Source: Formosa algae (GTDB taxonomy: Bacteria > Bacteroidota > Bacteroidia > Flavobacteriales > Flavobacteriaceae). Taken from it: 64,000 nt of DNA. A program made the translations under genes and the position numbers. The DNA is taken from positions 62,001 to 126,000 of the forward strand of contig NZ_LMAK01000011.1 in assembly GCF_001439665.1 (NCBI RefSeq), read 5' to 3'. Below are positions 36,132-44,838 of the stretch, piece after piece; the stretch's first letter is position 1; every line of letters starts with the position of its first letter. The notes under the pieces were generated by a model that saw only the letters and a program-made list of their open reading frames with translations, did not search any database and was not told the origin of the DNA.

Positions 36132-36983
36132 ATGAAAATAGCAGTAACATCAGCAAGCGGAAAATTAGGTGCATCCATCGTACAGCATTTAATTCAAGAC
36201 ATAGGAAAAGAAAATGTAATTGGCATTGCAAGAACACCAGCAAGAGCCGAGCACTTGGGCGTCGAAATTAGAAAAGGCGATTATAATAATCGTGAAGATT
36301 TTGAAGAGGCACTTCAAGGCATAGATACGTTACTTTTAGTTTCGGGGATGGACGAACCACAAAAACGCATTATCCAACACAGAAATGTAATTGAAGCGGC
36401 AAAAATAAATGGCGTGAAAAAAATAGTTTACACCAGTATTGTAGGAGCTGAAAAGGGAAATGCCTTTAGTCCCATTGTACAGACTAATAAACAAACCGAA
36501 GAAGACGTCATTGCTTCAGGATTGGATTATGTAATTGGTAGAAATGGAATATACATTGAACCCGATTTAGAATATTTAGAGACTTATATTGAAGACGGCG
36601 AAATAAGAAACTGCGCTGGAGAAGGAAAATGTACTTACACCAGTCGGCAAGAGTTAGGCTATGCATACACAAAAATGTTAACAGAAGAAAAACACAACGG
36701 ACAAACTTATAATCTGGTGGGCGAAGCTATTACACAAACCCAATTGGCAGATTACATCAATGAAGTGTATGGAACTAAATTAACTTTTAAATCTGTTTCA
36801 GAAGAAGATTATTTAGCTGAACGACAAGCCGCATTAGGTGATTTTATCGGGACGATAATTGCTGGAATTTATCAAGGGATTAAAAATGGTGCCAATGATG
36901 TTCCTTCTGATTATGAAAAAGCAACTGGAAGCACACACACAACTGCATTAAAAATGATTAAAGCGTATAAAAATAAAAACTAA
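36132..36983 (+). CDS. NmrA-like SDR / NAD(P)H:quinone oxidoreductase (QorB type)
   Basis: A 283-residue atypical short-chain dehydrogenase. The N-terminal Rossmann loop is TSASGKLGASIVQHL (about 5-19), with ARTPARAEHLGVEIRKGDYN as the NADP-side segment and VKKIVYTSIVGAEKG as the active-site strand. Gene size and motif order match E. coli QorB (YtfG) and related NmrA-family proteins that reduce quinones with NADPH or sense its redox state. Substrate not determinable. Its stop overlaps the convergent MFS gene by 3-4 bases. Confidence 0.82.
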   Translation: MKIAVTSASGKLGASIVQHLIQDIGKENVIGIARTPARAEHLGVEIRKGDYNNREDFEEALQGIDTLLLVSGMDEPQKRIIQHRNVIEAAKINGVKKIVYTSIVGAEKGNAFSPIVQTNKQTEEDVIASGLDYVIGRNGIYIEPDLEYLETYIEDGEIRNCAGEGKCTYTSRQELGYAYTKMLTEEKHNGQTYNLVGEAITQTQLADYINEVYGTKLTFKSVSEEDYLAERQAALGDFIGTIIAGIYQGIKNGANDVPSDYEKATGSTHTTALKMIKAYKNKN

Positions 36984-38299
36984 GATGTTTCATGTTTAGG
37001 AACTCTATATAACAGTATTATCCCAATTAAAAAGAATATAAATAAGAATAAAATTGCATTTCGCATGCTTCCTGTTAATTGGTCAATACTTCCATATATT
37101 ACCATTCCAATTACAATTCCTATTTTTTCTGCAACATCAAAGAAACTAAAATACGATGTTGTATCATTTGTTTCTGGTAAAAATTTGGAATATGTCGATC
37201 TAGATAAAGCTTGTATTCCGCCCATAACCAATCCAACAAACATAGCTGTAATATAAAATTGCGTAGGTGTTTCTACAAAATAACCGTAAAAGCATAAACA
37301 CATCCAAATAAAATTAATCACAATAAGTGTTTGTATGTTTCCAAACTTAGCAGATGCTTTAGAAGTTAAAACTGCTCCTAATATAGCGACAATCTGTATA
37401 ACCAAAATACTAACAATAAGTCCCATGGTTTTTTCTTGATCTCCTCCCCAATCTACTTCTTGTTCTCCAAAATATGTAGCCACAAGCATAATGGTTTGTA
37501 CAGCCATACTATAAACAAAAAAAGCTCTTAAATAACGCTTCAGTCTTAAGTTTTCTTTAATATCAGCAAATACAAGTTTTAGTTCTTTAAACCCATTAAA
37601 CAAGACAGCTTTAGTTACTTTATGTCCTGTTTTTGCTCCTTTAGGTAAAATATAATAGGTGTACTGACTAAAAACAATCCACCAAATTCCAACAGTTATA
37701 AAAGAATAACGCATGGCTTTCATAGCGGCTTCACCTTCTGTACCTGTAATACCAAACAGATCAGGTTTCATAACCATAGCTAAATTAAATAGCAGTAATA
37801 AGACACTCCCTATATAACCTAAAGAAAAACCTTTGGCACTAATTTTATCTTGTTGTTCTGGAAATGCAATATCTGGTAAGTATGAATTATAAAACACTAA
37901 ACTTCCCCAATATCCAATTAAACCCAAAAAGTAAAATACTAAACTGATATAAATGTAATCCAGACTGAACCAATTTAAACCAATACAAGCTATACCGCCG
38001 GTGTAACAGAAAAATTTCATAAATACTTTTTTATTACCAATGAAATCGGCGATACCAGAAAGTATAGGCGATAAAAATGCAATAACTAAAAAAGCAAAAG
38101 CTGTTATAAAGGAAATTAAAGCCGTGTTTTTTATATCGGTTCCAAAAATATGGACTTGTTTATCTGTTGTTGTAAATAGGGCTCCATAAAAAATAGGAAA
38201 TATTGTAGATGCAATAGTTAAGGTGTAAACCGAATTTGCCCAATCGTAAAAAGCCCAAGCATTTAAAAGTTTCTTACTCCCCTTTGGATATGTTTTCAT
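36980..38299 (-). CDS. MFS transporter, UMF1 (Atg22-like) family
   Basis: A 439-residue membrane protein with about 12 hydrophobic spans. The start (KLLNAWAFYDWANSVYTLTI) and the central loop with GLIGYWGSLVFYNSYLPDIA are the signatures of UMF1-type permeases related to vacuolar Atg22 effluxers. A further signature, ALSRSTYSKFLPE, is near residue 365. Substrate is unknown; amino-acid or small-molecule export is suggested by the family only. It lies 57 bp downstream of the M48 gene and may be co-transcribed with it. Confidence 0.85.
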   Translation of the reverse strand: MKTYPKGSKKLLNAWAFYDWANSVYTLTIASTIFPIFYGALFTTTDKQVHIFGTDIKNTALISFITAFAFLVIAFLSPILSGIADFIGNKKVFMKFFCYTGGIACIGLNWFSLDYIYISLVFYFLGLIGYWGSLVFYNSYLPDIAFPEQQDKISAKGFSLGYIGSVLLLLFNLAMVMKPDLFGITGTEGEAAMKAMRYSFITVGIWWIVFSQYTYYILPKGAKTGHKVTKAVLFNGFKELKLVFADIKENLRLKRYLRAFFVYSMAVQTIMLVATYFGEQEVDWGGDQEKTMGLIVSILVIQIVAILGAVLTSKASAKFGNIQTLIVINFIWMCLCFYGYFVETPTQFYITAMFVGLVMGGIQALSRSTYSKFLPETNDTTSYFSFFDVAEKIGIVIGMVIYGSIDQLTGSMRNAILFLFIFFLIGIILLYRVPKHETS

Positions 38300-38355
38300 T
38301 GTAGAAAAATAAAAATTCTAGTGATATAGAATTGAATTAAAAATAGTTTACCAAC

Positions 38356-39162
38356 TTAATCTGTGAACGATGTAACCCCAAACTTTTCAGCCTCTGCTTT
38401 GGCACTTGGCACTAAGGCTGCTAATGAAGAAATTCTACTTTCATTTGCAGGGTGTGTACTTAAAAATTCTGGTGTATTACTAGTTTCCATACGTGTCCAA
38501 AGTTTTGGAGCTGCTTCAGGGTTATACCCCGCAATGGCCATTAACACAATCCCAATTCTATCGGCTTCTGCTTCATGACTTCTACTAAAAGGTAAAGTCC
38601 CTAACACTGTTGATCCGACACCATAATACGTATTAAACATATCTCTACTTTCTTGATCTGTAAGAGCAATATTCCCCGTTAAGGCAATACCTTGTTGTAT
38701 ATAAGCGGCACTCATACGTTGCTGTCCGTGATTCGCTAAAGCATGTGCAACTTCGTGTCCCATTATAGCAGCTATGCCTGCATCTGTTTGTGCAACCGGT
38801 AAAATACCAGTATAAAACACAATCTTTCCACCTGGCATACACCAAGCATTTTTAGTGTCGTCTTCTACTAAATTATATTCCCATTTATAACCATCTAAAT
38901 AGCCAACATAACCATTAGCATTTAAATAACGTTCTGCTGCTTTTGCTATACGCTGACCAATTCTTGTAATTCGAGCAGCATCTTCGGTACCTTGAACAAT
39001 TTTATTTTCTTTTAAAAAGGTATCATATTGTTTAAATGATGAGGCAAATAAGTTATCGTTATTAACTAAAGCCATGGTTTGTTTCCCTGTAAATGGATTT
39101 GTTGCGCAAGATGCGAAAACAAACAGGCTTACCAAAAGACAAATACGCGATGTTAATTTCAT
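38356..39162 (-). CDS. M48-family zinc metalloprotease lipoprotein (LoiP/BepA-like)
   Basis: A 268-residue lipoprotein peptidase. The signal ends in the lipobox FASC (Cys near 18-20), so it is anchored in the envelope. Catalytic zinc motif HEVAH lies near residue 133 (IMGHEVAHALANHGQQRMSA), and the third ligand is in SHEAEADRIGI. WCMPGGKIVFYTG just before HEVAH is typical of the LoiP/BepA/YcaL group, which degrades misassembled outer-membrane proteins. There is no TPR domain, so it is closer to LoiP than to BepA. A start two codons earlier (39168) is possible. Confidence 0.9.
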   Translation of the reverse strand: MKLTSRICLLVSLFVFASCATNPFTGKQTMALVNNDNLFASSFKQYDTFLKENKIVQGTEDAARITRIGQRIAKAAERYLNANGYVGYLDGYKWEYNLVEDDTKNAWCMPGGKIVFYTGILPVAQTDAGIAAIMGHEVAHALANHGQQRMSAAYIQQGIALTGNIALTDQESRDMFNTYYGVGSTVLGTLPFSRSHEAEADRIGIVLMAIAGYNPEAAPKLWTRMETSNTPEFLSTHPANESRISSLAALVPSAKAEAEKFGVTSFTD

Positions 39163-39275
39163 AAACATTTTTTCTAATTGATTAATACCTAAAAGTTTGT
39201 TAAGTTAAAACTTAAAGTGAAAATATTTCGTAAGTATAAACATATAAAACGACAATTAAAAAAAACAAATGTATT

Positions 39276-39752
39276 ATGAAACCTATTTTAATATTATGCC
39301 TAGCCTTTAGTTTATTTTCGTGTAACGGATTCTCACAAAAAAAAGTTGACAAAGGCACAACTTACGACGTGGTAAAAACAGAAGCTGAATGGAAAGCCCA
39401 ACTTACCCCTTTACAATACCGTGTATTGAGACAAGAAGGCACCGAGCAACCCTTTACTAGTCCGATTAATAAAATTTATGAAGACGGGACTTATGTATGT
39501 GCCGCTTGCGAAACGCCTTTATTTAAAAGTGAAGATAAATTTGATTCTGGAACAGGATGGCCAAGTTTTGACAACTATATAAAAGGTAATGTACTCTTCT
39601 CTAAAGGTGGAGGCGGAATGTACGGTACAGAGGAACATTGCGCAACTTGTGGCGGACATTTAGGACATGTTTTTAATGACGGACCAAGAAAAACTACAGG
39701 AAAAAGACATTGTATTAATGGTGCTGCTATCACCTTTGTACCAAAAGCATAG
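39276..39752 (+). CDS. msrB: Exported peptide-methionine (R)-S-oxide reductase
   Basis: A 158-residue MsrB, with a lipoprotein-type signal (LFSC, Cys 16), so it should repair methionine-R-sulfoxide in envelope proteins rather than the cytoplasm. CAACETPLFKSEDKFDSGTG and CATCGGHLGHVFNDGP contain the two CxxC zinc pairs, and GKRHCINGAAI holds the catalytic Cys. It abuts the convergent NDH-2 gene with no spacing. No terminator hairpin is visible between the two. Confidence 0.94.
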   Translation: MKPILILCLAFSLFSCNGFSQKKVDKGTTYDVVKTEAEWKAQLTPLQYRVLRQEGTEQPFTSPINKIYEDGTYVCAACETPLFKSEDKFDSGTGWPSFDNYIKGNVLFSKGGGGMYGTEEHCATCGGHLGHVFNDGPRKTTGKRHCINGAAITFVPKA

Positions 39753-41042
39753 TTATTCGTCCGATTTCAATTTCTTTTTATACGGACGAATAATTAATCG
39801 GGCTTCTCTATCAAACCTGATATAGTTATATACCCAATTTACAAAAACAATCATTCTGTTTCTAAATCCAATTAAAAAGAAAAGGTGTACAAACATCCAT
39901 ACAAACCAAGCAAAAATTCCCTGAAATTTAAACTTTGGCATATCTACCACTGCTTTATTTCTCCCTACAGTAGCCATTGCGCCTTTATCTTTATAAATAA
40001 AAGGTTCTAATGGTAAGCCCTCTAATAAGCGCTTTAAATTGTGTCCTAATTGTTTACCTTGTTGGATTGCCGGTTGGGCCATCATGGGATAACCATAAGG
40101 TGTAGCTTCAGTTTCTACTTGAGCTACATCTCCTATTGCAAATAAGTTTGGATAAGACTTTAACTGATTAAATTCGTTTACAATAATTCTACTACTTCTA
40201 GAAATTAAATGATCAGCATCTAAACCTTTTACTGTAGCACCTTTAACACCAGCAGCCCAAATTAGGGTTGCTGTTTCAAAAACAACATCGGTATTTGTTG
40301 TAACCACTTTCCCATCATAATTAGATACGCGAGTGTTTTTCCAAACGTTAACACCTAAATCTTCTAAAAACATTCCTGCCTTTTCTGAAGCCTCTTCACT
40401 CATTTCTTTTAAAATACGATCTCCTGATTGTACTAAATTAATTTGAGCCAAACGGGTATCTAAATCCGGATAATCTTTAGGTAAAATTCCTTTTTTAATC
40501 TCTGCTAAAGCCCCAGCAAGTTCAACTCCTGTTGGTCCAGCTCCAACAATTACAAAATTCATTAATGCGTTGCGCTCTTGTAAATTAGATGTTAACAAGG
40601 CTTCTTCAAAATTTTCTAAAATTAAACTTCTTAAATTTAAAGCCTGCGGAATGGTTTTCATGGACATGCTATTGTTTTCAATAGATGTATTTCCAAAATA
40701 ATTAGTTTCAGAACCTGAAGCAATAACTAAATAATCATATTTTAAAGTGCCAATATCTGTAAGAATCGTATTGTTGTCTGGCTCAATTTCTAAAACATTA
40801 GCCAATCTAAACTGAAAATTAGAATAATCTTGAAGAATCTTCCTGATAGGGTACGCTATAGAATCTGGCTCTAATCCTCCAGTTGAAACTTGATATAATA
40901 AGGGTTGAAAATTATGATAATTATGCTTGTCTAAAAGTACAACTTGTACATCTTGTTTAGATAATACTTTTGCCAAAGATACACCAGCAAAACCTCCGCC
41001 AATAATTACAATACGCGGATTACTTGTTCTGTTTATATTCAT
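39753..41042 (-). CDS. Type II NADH:quinone oxidoreductase (NDH-2)
   Basis: A 429-residue FAD enzyme that passes electrons from NADH to quinone without pumping protons. The N-terminal FAD fold is VIIGGGFAGVSLAK (about 12-25); the NADH fold IVGAGPTGVELAGALAEI lies near 165-182. AIGDVAQ is the FAD-binding C-motif. The C-terminus has hydrophobic membrane-associating helices (FAWFVWMFVHLFFLIGFRNR, about 385-404). A -7 box TACCTTTG at 41061-41068 lies 18 bp before the ATG. Convergent with msrB. Confidence 0.92.
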   Translation of the reverse strand: MNINRTSNPRIVIIGGGFAGVSLAKVLSKQDVQVVLLDKHNYHNFQPLLYQVSTGGLEPDSIAYPIRKILQDYSNFQFRLANVLEIEPDNNTILTDIGTLKYDYLVIASGSETNYFGNTSIENNSMSMKTIPQALNLRSLILENFEEALLTSNLQERNALMNFVIVGAGPTGVELAGALAEIKKGILPKDYPDLDTRLAQINLVQSGDRILKEMSEEASEKAGMFLEDLGVNVWKNTRVSNYDGKVVTTNTDVVFETATLIWAAGVKGATVKGLDADHLISRSSRIIVNEFNQLKSYPNLFAIGDVAQVETEATPYGYPMMAQPAIQQGKQLGHNLKRLLEGLPLEPFIYKDKGAMATVGRNKAVVDMPKFKFQGIFAWFVWMFVHLFFLIGFRNRMIVFVNWVYNYIRFDREARLIIRPYKKKLKSDE

Positions 41043-41060
41043 ATATAGTTACTTACTAAA

Positions 41061-41068
41061 CAAAGGTA
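41061..41068 (-). promoter_or_regulatory. -7 box of the NDH-2 gene
   Basis: Minus-strand TACCTTTG, an exact TAnnTTTG match 18 bp upstream of the start codon. The -33 element is not clear. Confidence 0.5.
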
Positions 41069-41157
41069 ATAAAAGATCTATTTTTTTACCTATCTAAATT
41101 CATTATTCGGATTAGGTTTCGTAAATTCGTAGCATTAAACGATTTAATGAATTAATC

Positions 41158-42534
41158 ATGAGTAAATACGATATTATTGTTCTTGGAAGTGGTCCTGGAG
41201 GCTACGTAACCGCTATTAGAGCGTCTCAATTAGGTTTTAAAACTGCCATAGTAGAAAAAGAAAACTTAGGTGGTGTATGCCTAAATTGGGGATGTATTCC
41301 TACAAAAGCCCTTTTAAAGTCAGCTCAAGTATTCGAATATTTAAAACATGCAGAAGACTACGGTTTATCTGTTAAAGAATACGACAAAGATTTTGGTGCC
41401 GTTGTAAAACGTAGTCGAGGTGTTGCTGAAGGCATGAGTAAGGGAATTCAATTTTTAATGAAAAAAAATAAAATTGATGTCATTGAAGGATACGGAACAT
41501 TAAAACCAGGTAAAAAGGTTGATGTTGACGGAACTGAGTACAGCGCAGATCACATTATAGTGGCTACAGGTGCACGTTCTCGTGAATTACCTAATTTACC
41601 ACAAGACGGTAAAAAAGTAATCGGATACCGTCAAGCTATGACATTACCAGAACAACCAAAGAAAATGATTGTTGTAGGTTCTGGAGCTATCGGAATTGAA
41701 TTTGCGTATTTCTATAATTCTATGGGTACAGAAGTAACTGTAGTTGAATATTTACCAAACATTGTTCCTGTTGAAGATGAAGACGTTTCTAAACAATTAG
41801 AACGTTCTTTTAAGAAAATCGGAATTAAAGTTATGACATCTGCAGAAGTAACTACTGTTGATACGTCTGGAGATGGTGTTAAAGCTACTGTGAAAACAGC
41901 TAAAGGCGAAGAAGTTCTTGAAGCTGATATTATTCTTTCTGCAGTAGGTATTAAAACAAATATTGAAAATATTGGTTTAGAAGATGTTGGTATTGCTGTA
42001 GACCGTGATAAGGTTTTAGTAAACGATTTCTACCAAACAAATGTTCCTGGATATTATGCCATTGGAGATATTACTCCCGGACAAGCTTTAGCTCACGTTG
42101 CTTCTGCTGAAGGTATTTTATGTGTGGAAAAAATAGCTGGTATGCATGTAGAGCCAATTGACTACGGAAACATTCCTGGATGTACTTATGCATCTCCAGA
42201 AATTGCTAGTGTTGGTTTAACTGAAAAACAAGCAAAAGAAAAAGGTTACGATTTAAAAATTGGTAAATTCCCGTTCTCTGCTTCAGGTAAAGCAAGTGCT
42301 TCTGGAAACAAAGATGGTTTTGTAAAAGTGATTTTTGATGCTAAATATGGTGAATGGTTAGGATGCCACATGATTGGTGCAGGTGTTACAGACATGATTG
42401 CTGAAGCTGTTTTAGGTCGTAAATTAGAGACTACAGGTCATGAAGTATTAAAAACAATTCACCCTCACCCAACTATGAGTGAAGCGGTAATGGAAGCTGT
42501 TGCTGATGCTTATGATGAAGTCATTCATATATAA
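41158..42534 (+). CDS. lpdA: Dihydrolipoyl dehydrogenase (E3)
   Basis: A 458-residue flavoprotein disulfide oxidoreductase, the E3 subunit of pyruvate, 2-oxoglutarate and branched-chain dehydrogenase complexes. The FAD motif is VLGSGPGGYVTAIRASQLG, the redox disulfide GGVCLNWGCIPTKALLK (about 38-54), the NAD fold VVGSGAIGIEFAYFYNSMG, and the C-terminal HPHPTMSEAVMEA carries the catalytic His-Glu pair. No E1/E2 genes are adjacent. It has a strong terminator. Confidence 0.97.
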   Translation: MSKYDIIVLGSGPGGYVTAIRASQLGFKTAIVEKENLGGVCLNWGCIPTKALLKSAQVFEYLKHAEDYGLSVKEYDKDFGAVVKRSRGVAEGMSKGIQFLMKKNKIDVIEGYGTLKPGKKVDVDGTEYSADHIIVATGARSRELPNLPQDGKKVIGYRQAMTLPEQPKKMIVVGSGAIGIEFAYFYNSMGTEVTVVEYLPNIVPVEDEDVSKQLERSFKKIGIKVMTSAEVTTVDTSGDGVKATVKTAKGEEVLEADIILSAVGIKTNIENIGLEDVGIAVDRDKVLVNDFYQTNVPGYYAIGDITPGQALAHVASAEGILCVEKIAGMHVEPIDYGNIPGCTYASPEIASVGLTEKQAKEKGYDLKIGKFPFSASGKASASGNKDGFVKVIFDAKYGEWLGCHMIGAGVTDMIAEAVLGRKLETTGHEVLKTIHPHPTMSEAVMEAVADAYDEVIHI

Positions 42535-42558
42535 GCTTAATATTGTTATAAAATTTTT

Positions 42559-42595
42559 AAAAGGTGATTTGAGTATATTCAAATCACCTTTTTTT
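42559..42595 (+). terminator. Terminator after lpdA
   Basis: A 14-bp stem (42559-42572 with 42579-42592), 6-nt loop, and T run to 42595. Confidence 0.93.
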
Positions 42596-42640
42596 ATGTA
42601 TTAGGTCTGAGACTGAAACATATTAGGTATTCATAAAACA

Positions 42641-42671
42641 AAAAGGTCTCAGATTATTCTGAGACCTTTTT
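42641..42671 (-). terminator. Terminator after the porin-family gene
   Basis: A 12-bp stem (42641-42652 with 42659-42670) with a 6-nt loop and T run on the minus transcript, 21 bp past the stop at 42692. Confidence 0.9.
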
Positions 42672-42691
42672 ATAAATGTTATCAATAGTGT

Positions 42692-43330
42692 TTAGAACAT
42701 ATAGCCTAAACCAAACTGCCAAACATTGTTTTTAGCGTCTACATCTCCAAGATAAGCATTATCTTCAATTATGTTTGTTAATCCAACAGTATAGCGTGCA
42801 CTTATAAACACACCATTATGAAATTTATAAGATGTACCAAATGCTAAACTCGTATCGAAGTCTTTAATATTAGAATCATCACTATCTATTTCAATGTCTC
42901 CACCATCATCATTTGGTTTACTATCAATTTCTTCATGAACTTTAAATCCAAACTGTGGTCCTACTTCAACACTTAATCCTTCTATTAAATAAGCTTTTAA
43001 TAACAGAGGAACTTGAATGTAGTCTAATTGATATTCTACATTTTCATCAGTATCAAATACATTATCTTGATCTATTTCTTTAAGATCAAAACCTTGCCCC
43101 GAATAAAATACCTCTGGTTGAAATGAGAAACGTTCTGAAATTGGAACTTCTGCAACTAAACCAGCATTAAAACTTGTTCTTGAATCTACATCACCAATAT
43201 CATCCCCGCTAACATCTGAAAAATTAACTCCAGCTTTGGCTCCTATTTGAAATTCTCTAGAATCTGATTGTGCATGAATTGATGTTAATGCAAATAAAAA
43301 TGCTCCTGTAAATACAATTAATTTTTTCAT
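42692..43330 (-). CDS. Outer-membrane beta-barrel (porin-family, PorT-like) protein
   Basis: A 212-residue protein with a signal peptide (MKKLIVFTGAFLFALTSIHA). The mature barrel opens with FQIGAKAGVNFSDVSGDDIG and proceeds through short amphipathic strands and acidic loops (DSKPNDDGGDIEIDSDD) to a terminal aromatic strand, WQFGLGYMF. The opening matches the PorT/outer-membrane beta-barrel family of Bacteroidota, mostly of unknown function. It has its own near-perfect promoter (43361-43390) and terminator. Confidence 0.85.
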   Translation of the reverse strand: MKKLIVFTGAFLFALTSIHAQSDSREFQIGAKAGVNFSDVSGDDIGDVDSRTSFNAGLVAEVPISERFSFQPEVFYSGQGFDLKEIDQDNVFDTDENVEYQLDYIQVPLLLKAYLIEGLSVEVGPQFGFKVHEEIDSKPNDDGGDIEIDSDDSNIKDFDTSLAFGTSYKFHNGVFISARYTVGLTNIIEDNAYLGDVDAKNNVWQFGLGYMF

Positions 43331-43360
43331 TTTTTCTGTTGTTTTATTGAGTTATAAGAA

Positions 43361-43390
43361 CAAAACTATAGGTCATAAACCTACTAGCAA
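43361..43390 (-). promoter_or_regulatory. Bacteroidota-type promoter of the porin-family gene
   Basis: Minus strand: TTG (43388-43390), 19-base spacer, TAGTTTTG (43361-43368), ATG 30 bp downstream. Both boxes and the spacing fit the consensus. The rest of the 360-bp interval 43331-43690 shows no gene. Confidence 0.7.
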
Positions 43391-43667
43391 TACGGCTTAA
43401 CAGCAAATTAACAAGAAAGTTATTTTGACTAAAAATCAATCGTAAATGTTTAAATTCCTTGTAAACTCTATTGATTTAATGATTAACTCTTTTGTGATTT
43501 TAAATCCAATTTTCAGAAAAATGAATCTGCGATAAGGGAAAATATAGATGTTGCTAAAACAGCTTAAATTTTTCTTTTATGGTCCTATGTTACCATCTTC
43601 ATTTATAATTAAAAAGTGAATGACACAAAAATTTCTTAAACCATTATTCTATTGCATTTGCTATTAT

Positions 43668-43675
43668 TACATTTG
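43668..43675 (+). promoter_or_regulatory. -7 box of the nitroreductase gene
   Basis: TACATTTG, an exact TAnnTTTG match 15 bp before the ATG at 43691. It overlaps the earlier in-frame Met codon region and so supports the 43691 start. Confidence 0.5.
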
Positions 43676-43690
43676 AATAAAACATATTAC

Positions 43691-44245
43691 ATGGCATTAA
43701 AAGACCTTATACAAAACAGACGTTCTGTTTTTCCAGATCAATATAACGACAAACCTGTTTCTAATGCAGTTATTTTAGAGCTGTTAGAAGCCGCTAATTG
43801 GGCACCAACACATAAACGGACAGAACCTTGGCGTTTTAAAGTTTTACAAGGTGAGAAGAAAGCTGAGTTAGGTGTGTTTTTAGCAGAAAAATTTAAAGCC
43901 ACCGCAGAAAAATTTTCTGAATTTAAATACAATAAAATTCAAAGAAATGCTAAAAATGCAGGAGCCATACTAGCTATCTGTATGGATAGAGATGTGGAAG
44001 ATAGTATACCAGAATGGGAAGAAGTTGCCGCTACTGCTATGGCGGTACAAAATATGTGGCTTACTGCTACAGACTTAGGACTTGGCGCCTATTGGAGTTC
44101 TCCAGGATTAATTACTACAATGCATGAATTCTTTAGCTTAAAACCTAATGAAAAGTGTCTCGGTTTTTTATATGTAGGCTATTATGATGGTCCTGTTCCA
44201 GAACGTACACCAAAACCTATTGAAGATAAAATAGAATGGTTATAA
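43691..44245 (+). CDS. Nitroreductase-family FMN oxidoreductase
   Basis: A 184-residue flavoprotein of the NfsA/YdjA type, reducing nitro compounds, quinones or similar acceptors with NAD(P)H. ALKDLIQNRRSVFPDQYNDK, LLEAANWAPTHKRTEPWRFK and GLGAYWSSPGLI are the FMN-binding segments expected of the small YdjA-like members. The natural substrate is unknown. The start at 43691 is preferred over an upstream Met (43652), which precedes the -7 box. A terminator separates it from convergent aroQ. Confidence 0.9.
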   Translation: MALKDLIQNRRSVFPDQYNDKPVSNAVILELLEAANWAPTHKRTEPWRFKVLQGEKKAELGVFLAEKFKATAEKFSEFKYNKIQRNAKNAGAILAICMDRDVEDSIPEWEEVAATAMAVQNMWLTATDLGLGAYWSSPGLITTMHEFFSLKPNEKCLGFLYVGYYDGPVPERTPKPIEDKIEWL

Positions 44246-44249
44246 TATA

Positions 44250-44284
44250 AAGCTTCTGATGTATATCAGAAGCTTCTTTTTTTA
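44250..44284 (+). terminator. Terminator after the nitroreductase gene
   Basis: An 11-bp stem (44250-44260 with 44265-44275), a 4-nt loop and T run. Confidence 0.9.
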
Positions 44285-44327
44285 TATCAAATAATTAAAC
44301 GTATTGTACTTAAAACAATTTACTTTG

Positions 44328-44744
44328 TCATAAAAAGCTTTGAATAGCTAATTCATAACTCTGTAAACCAAAACCAAGAATGACACCTTTGGCATTCGGA
44401 GAAATATAAGACTGATGTCTAAAAGCTTCTCTAGCAAACGTATTAGAAATATGCACTTCTACAACAGGAGTTTCAATGGCTTTAACTGCATCTCCTAATG
44501 CAACAGAAGTATGAGTATAAGCGGCAGCATTTAAAACGATACCATCAAAACTAAAACCTACTTCATGCATTTTATCTATAAGATCTCCTTCTGTATTAGA
44601 TTGAAAGTATGTTAATTCTACAGTATTGTATTTTTCTTTAATGGTTTCAAAAAAATCTGTAAACGTTAAGCTACCATAAATTGCCGGTTCGCGTTTACCT
44701 AATAAATTTAAATTTGGGCCGTTTAATATTAAAATTTTTTTCAT
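44328..44744 (-). CDS. aroQ: Type II 3-dehydroquinate dehydratase
   Basis: A 138-residue shikimate-pathway enzyme converting 3-dehydroquinate to 3-dehydroshikimate. ILNGPNLNLLGKREPAIYG (about 5-23) includes the catalytic Tyr and Arg region. FQSNTEGDLIDKMHE, VLNAAAYTHTSVALGDAV and EVHISNTFAREAFRHQSYIS are the other signature segments. Length is typical. In many Flavobacteriaceae aroQ is the direct neighbour of xerD; here about 2.9 kb of outer-membrane genes lies between them. Confidence 0.96.
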   Translation of the reverse strand: MKKILILNGPNLNLLGKREPAIYGSLTFTDFFETIKEKYNTVELTYFQSNTEGDLIDKMHEVGFSFDGIVLNAAAYTHTSVALGDAVKAIETPVVEVHISNTFAREAFRHQSYISPNAKGVILGFGLQSYELAIQSFL

Positions 44745-44760
44745 AAAGTAAAAGTATAAA

Positions 44761-44803
44761 AGATTACGGCATAAAAAAAGGCGAAAATTTAATTTCGCCT
44801 TTT
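44761..44803 (-). terminator. Terminator, copy 1 of a 43-bp duplicated element
   Basis: Stem aaaaggcgaaa (44776-44786) with tttcgcctttt (44793-44803). It ends the 405-aa outer-membrane gene. The whole 43-bp stretch recurs base-for-base at 46181-46223. A 19-bp core (attacggcataaaaaaagg) also occurs at 49984-50002. Confidence 0.9.
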
Positions 44804-44838
44804 AAAATTTTGGTTTGTAATTCGTGTCAATATAAGAA

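Noticed and set aside
43331-43690. Possible gene or small RNA in the 360-bp gap
   Set aside because: Apart from the two promoters no open frame with protein-like content and no strong hairpin is visible.
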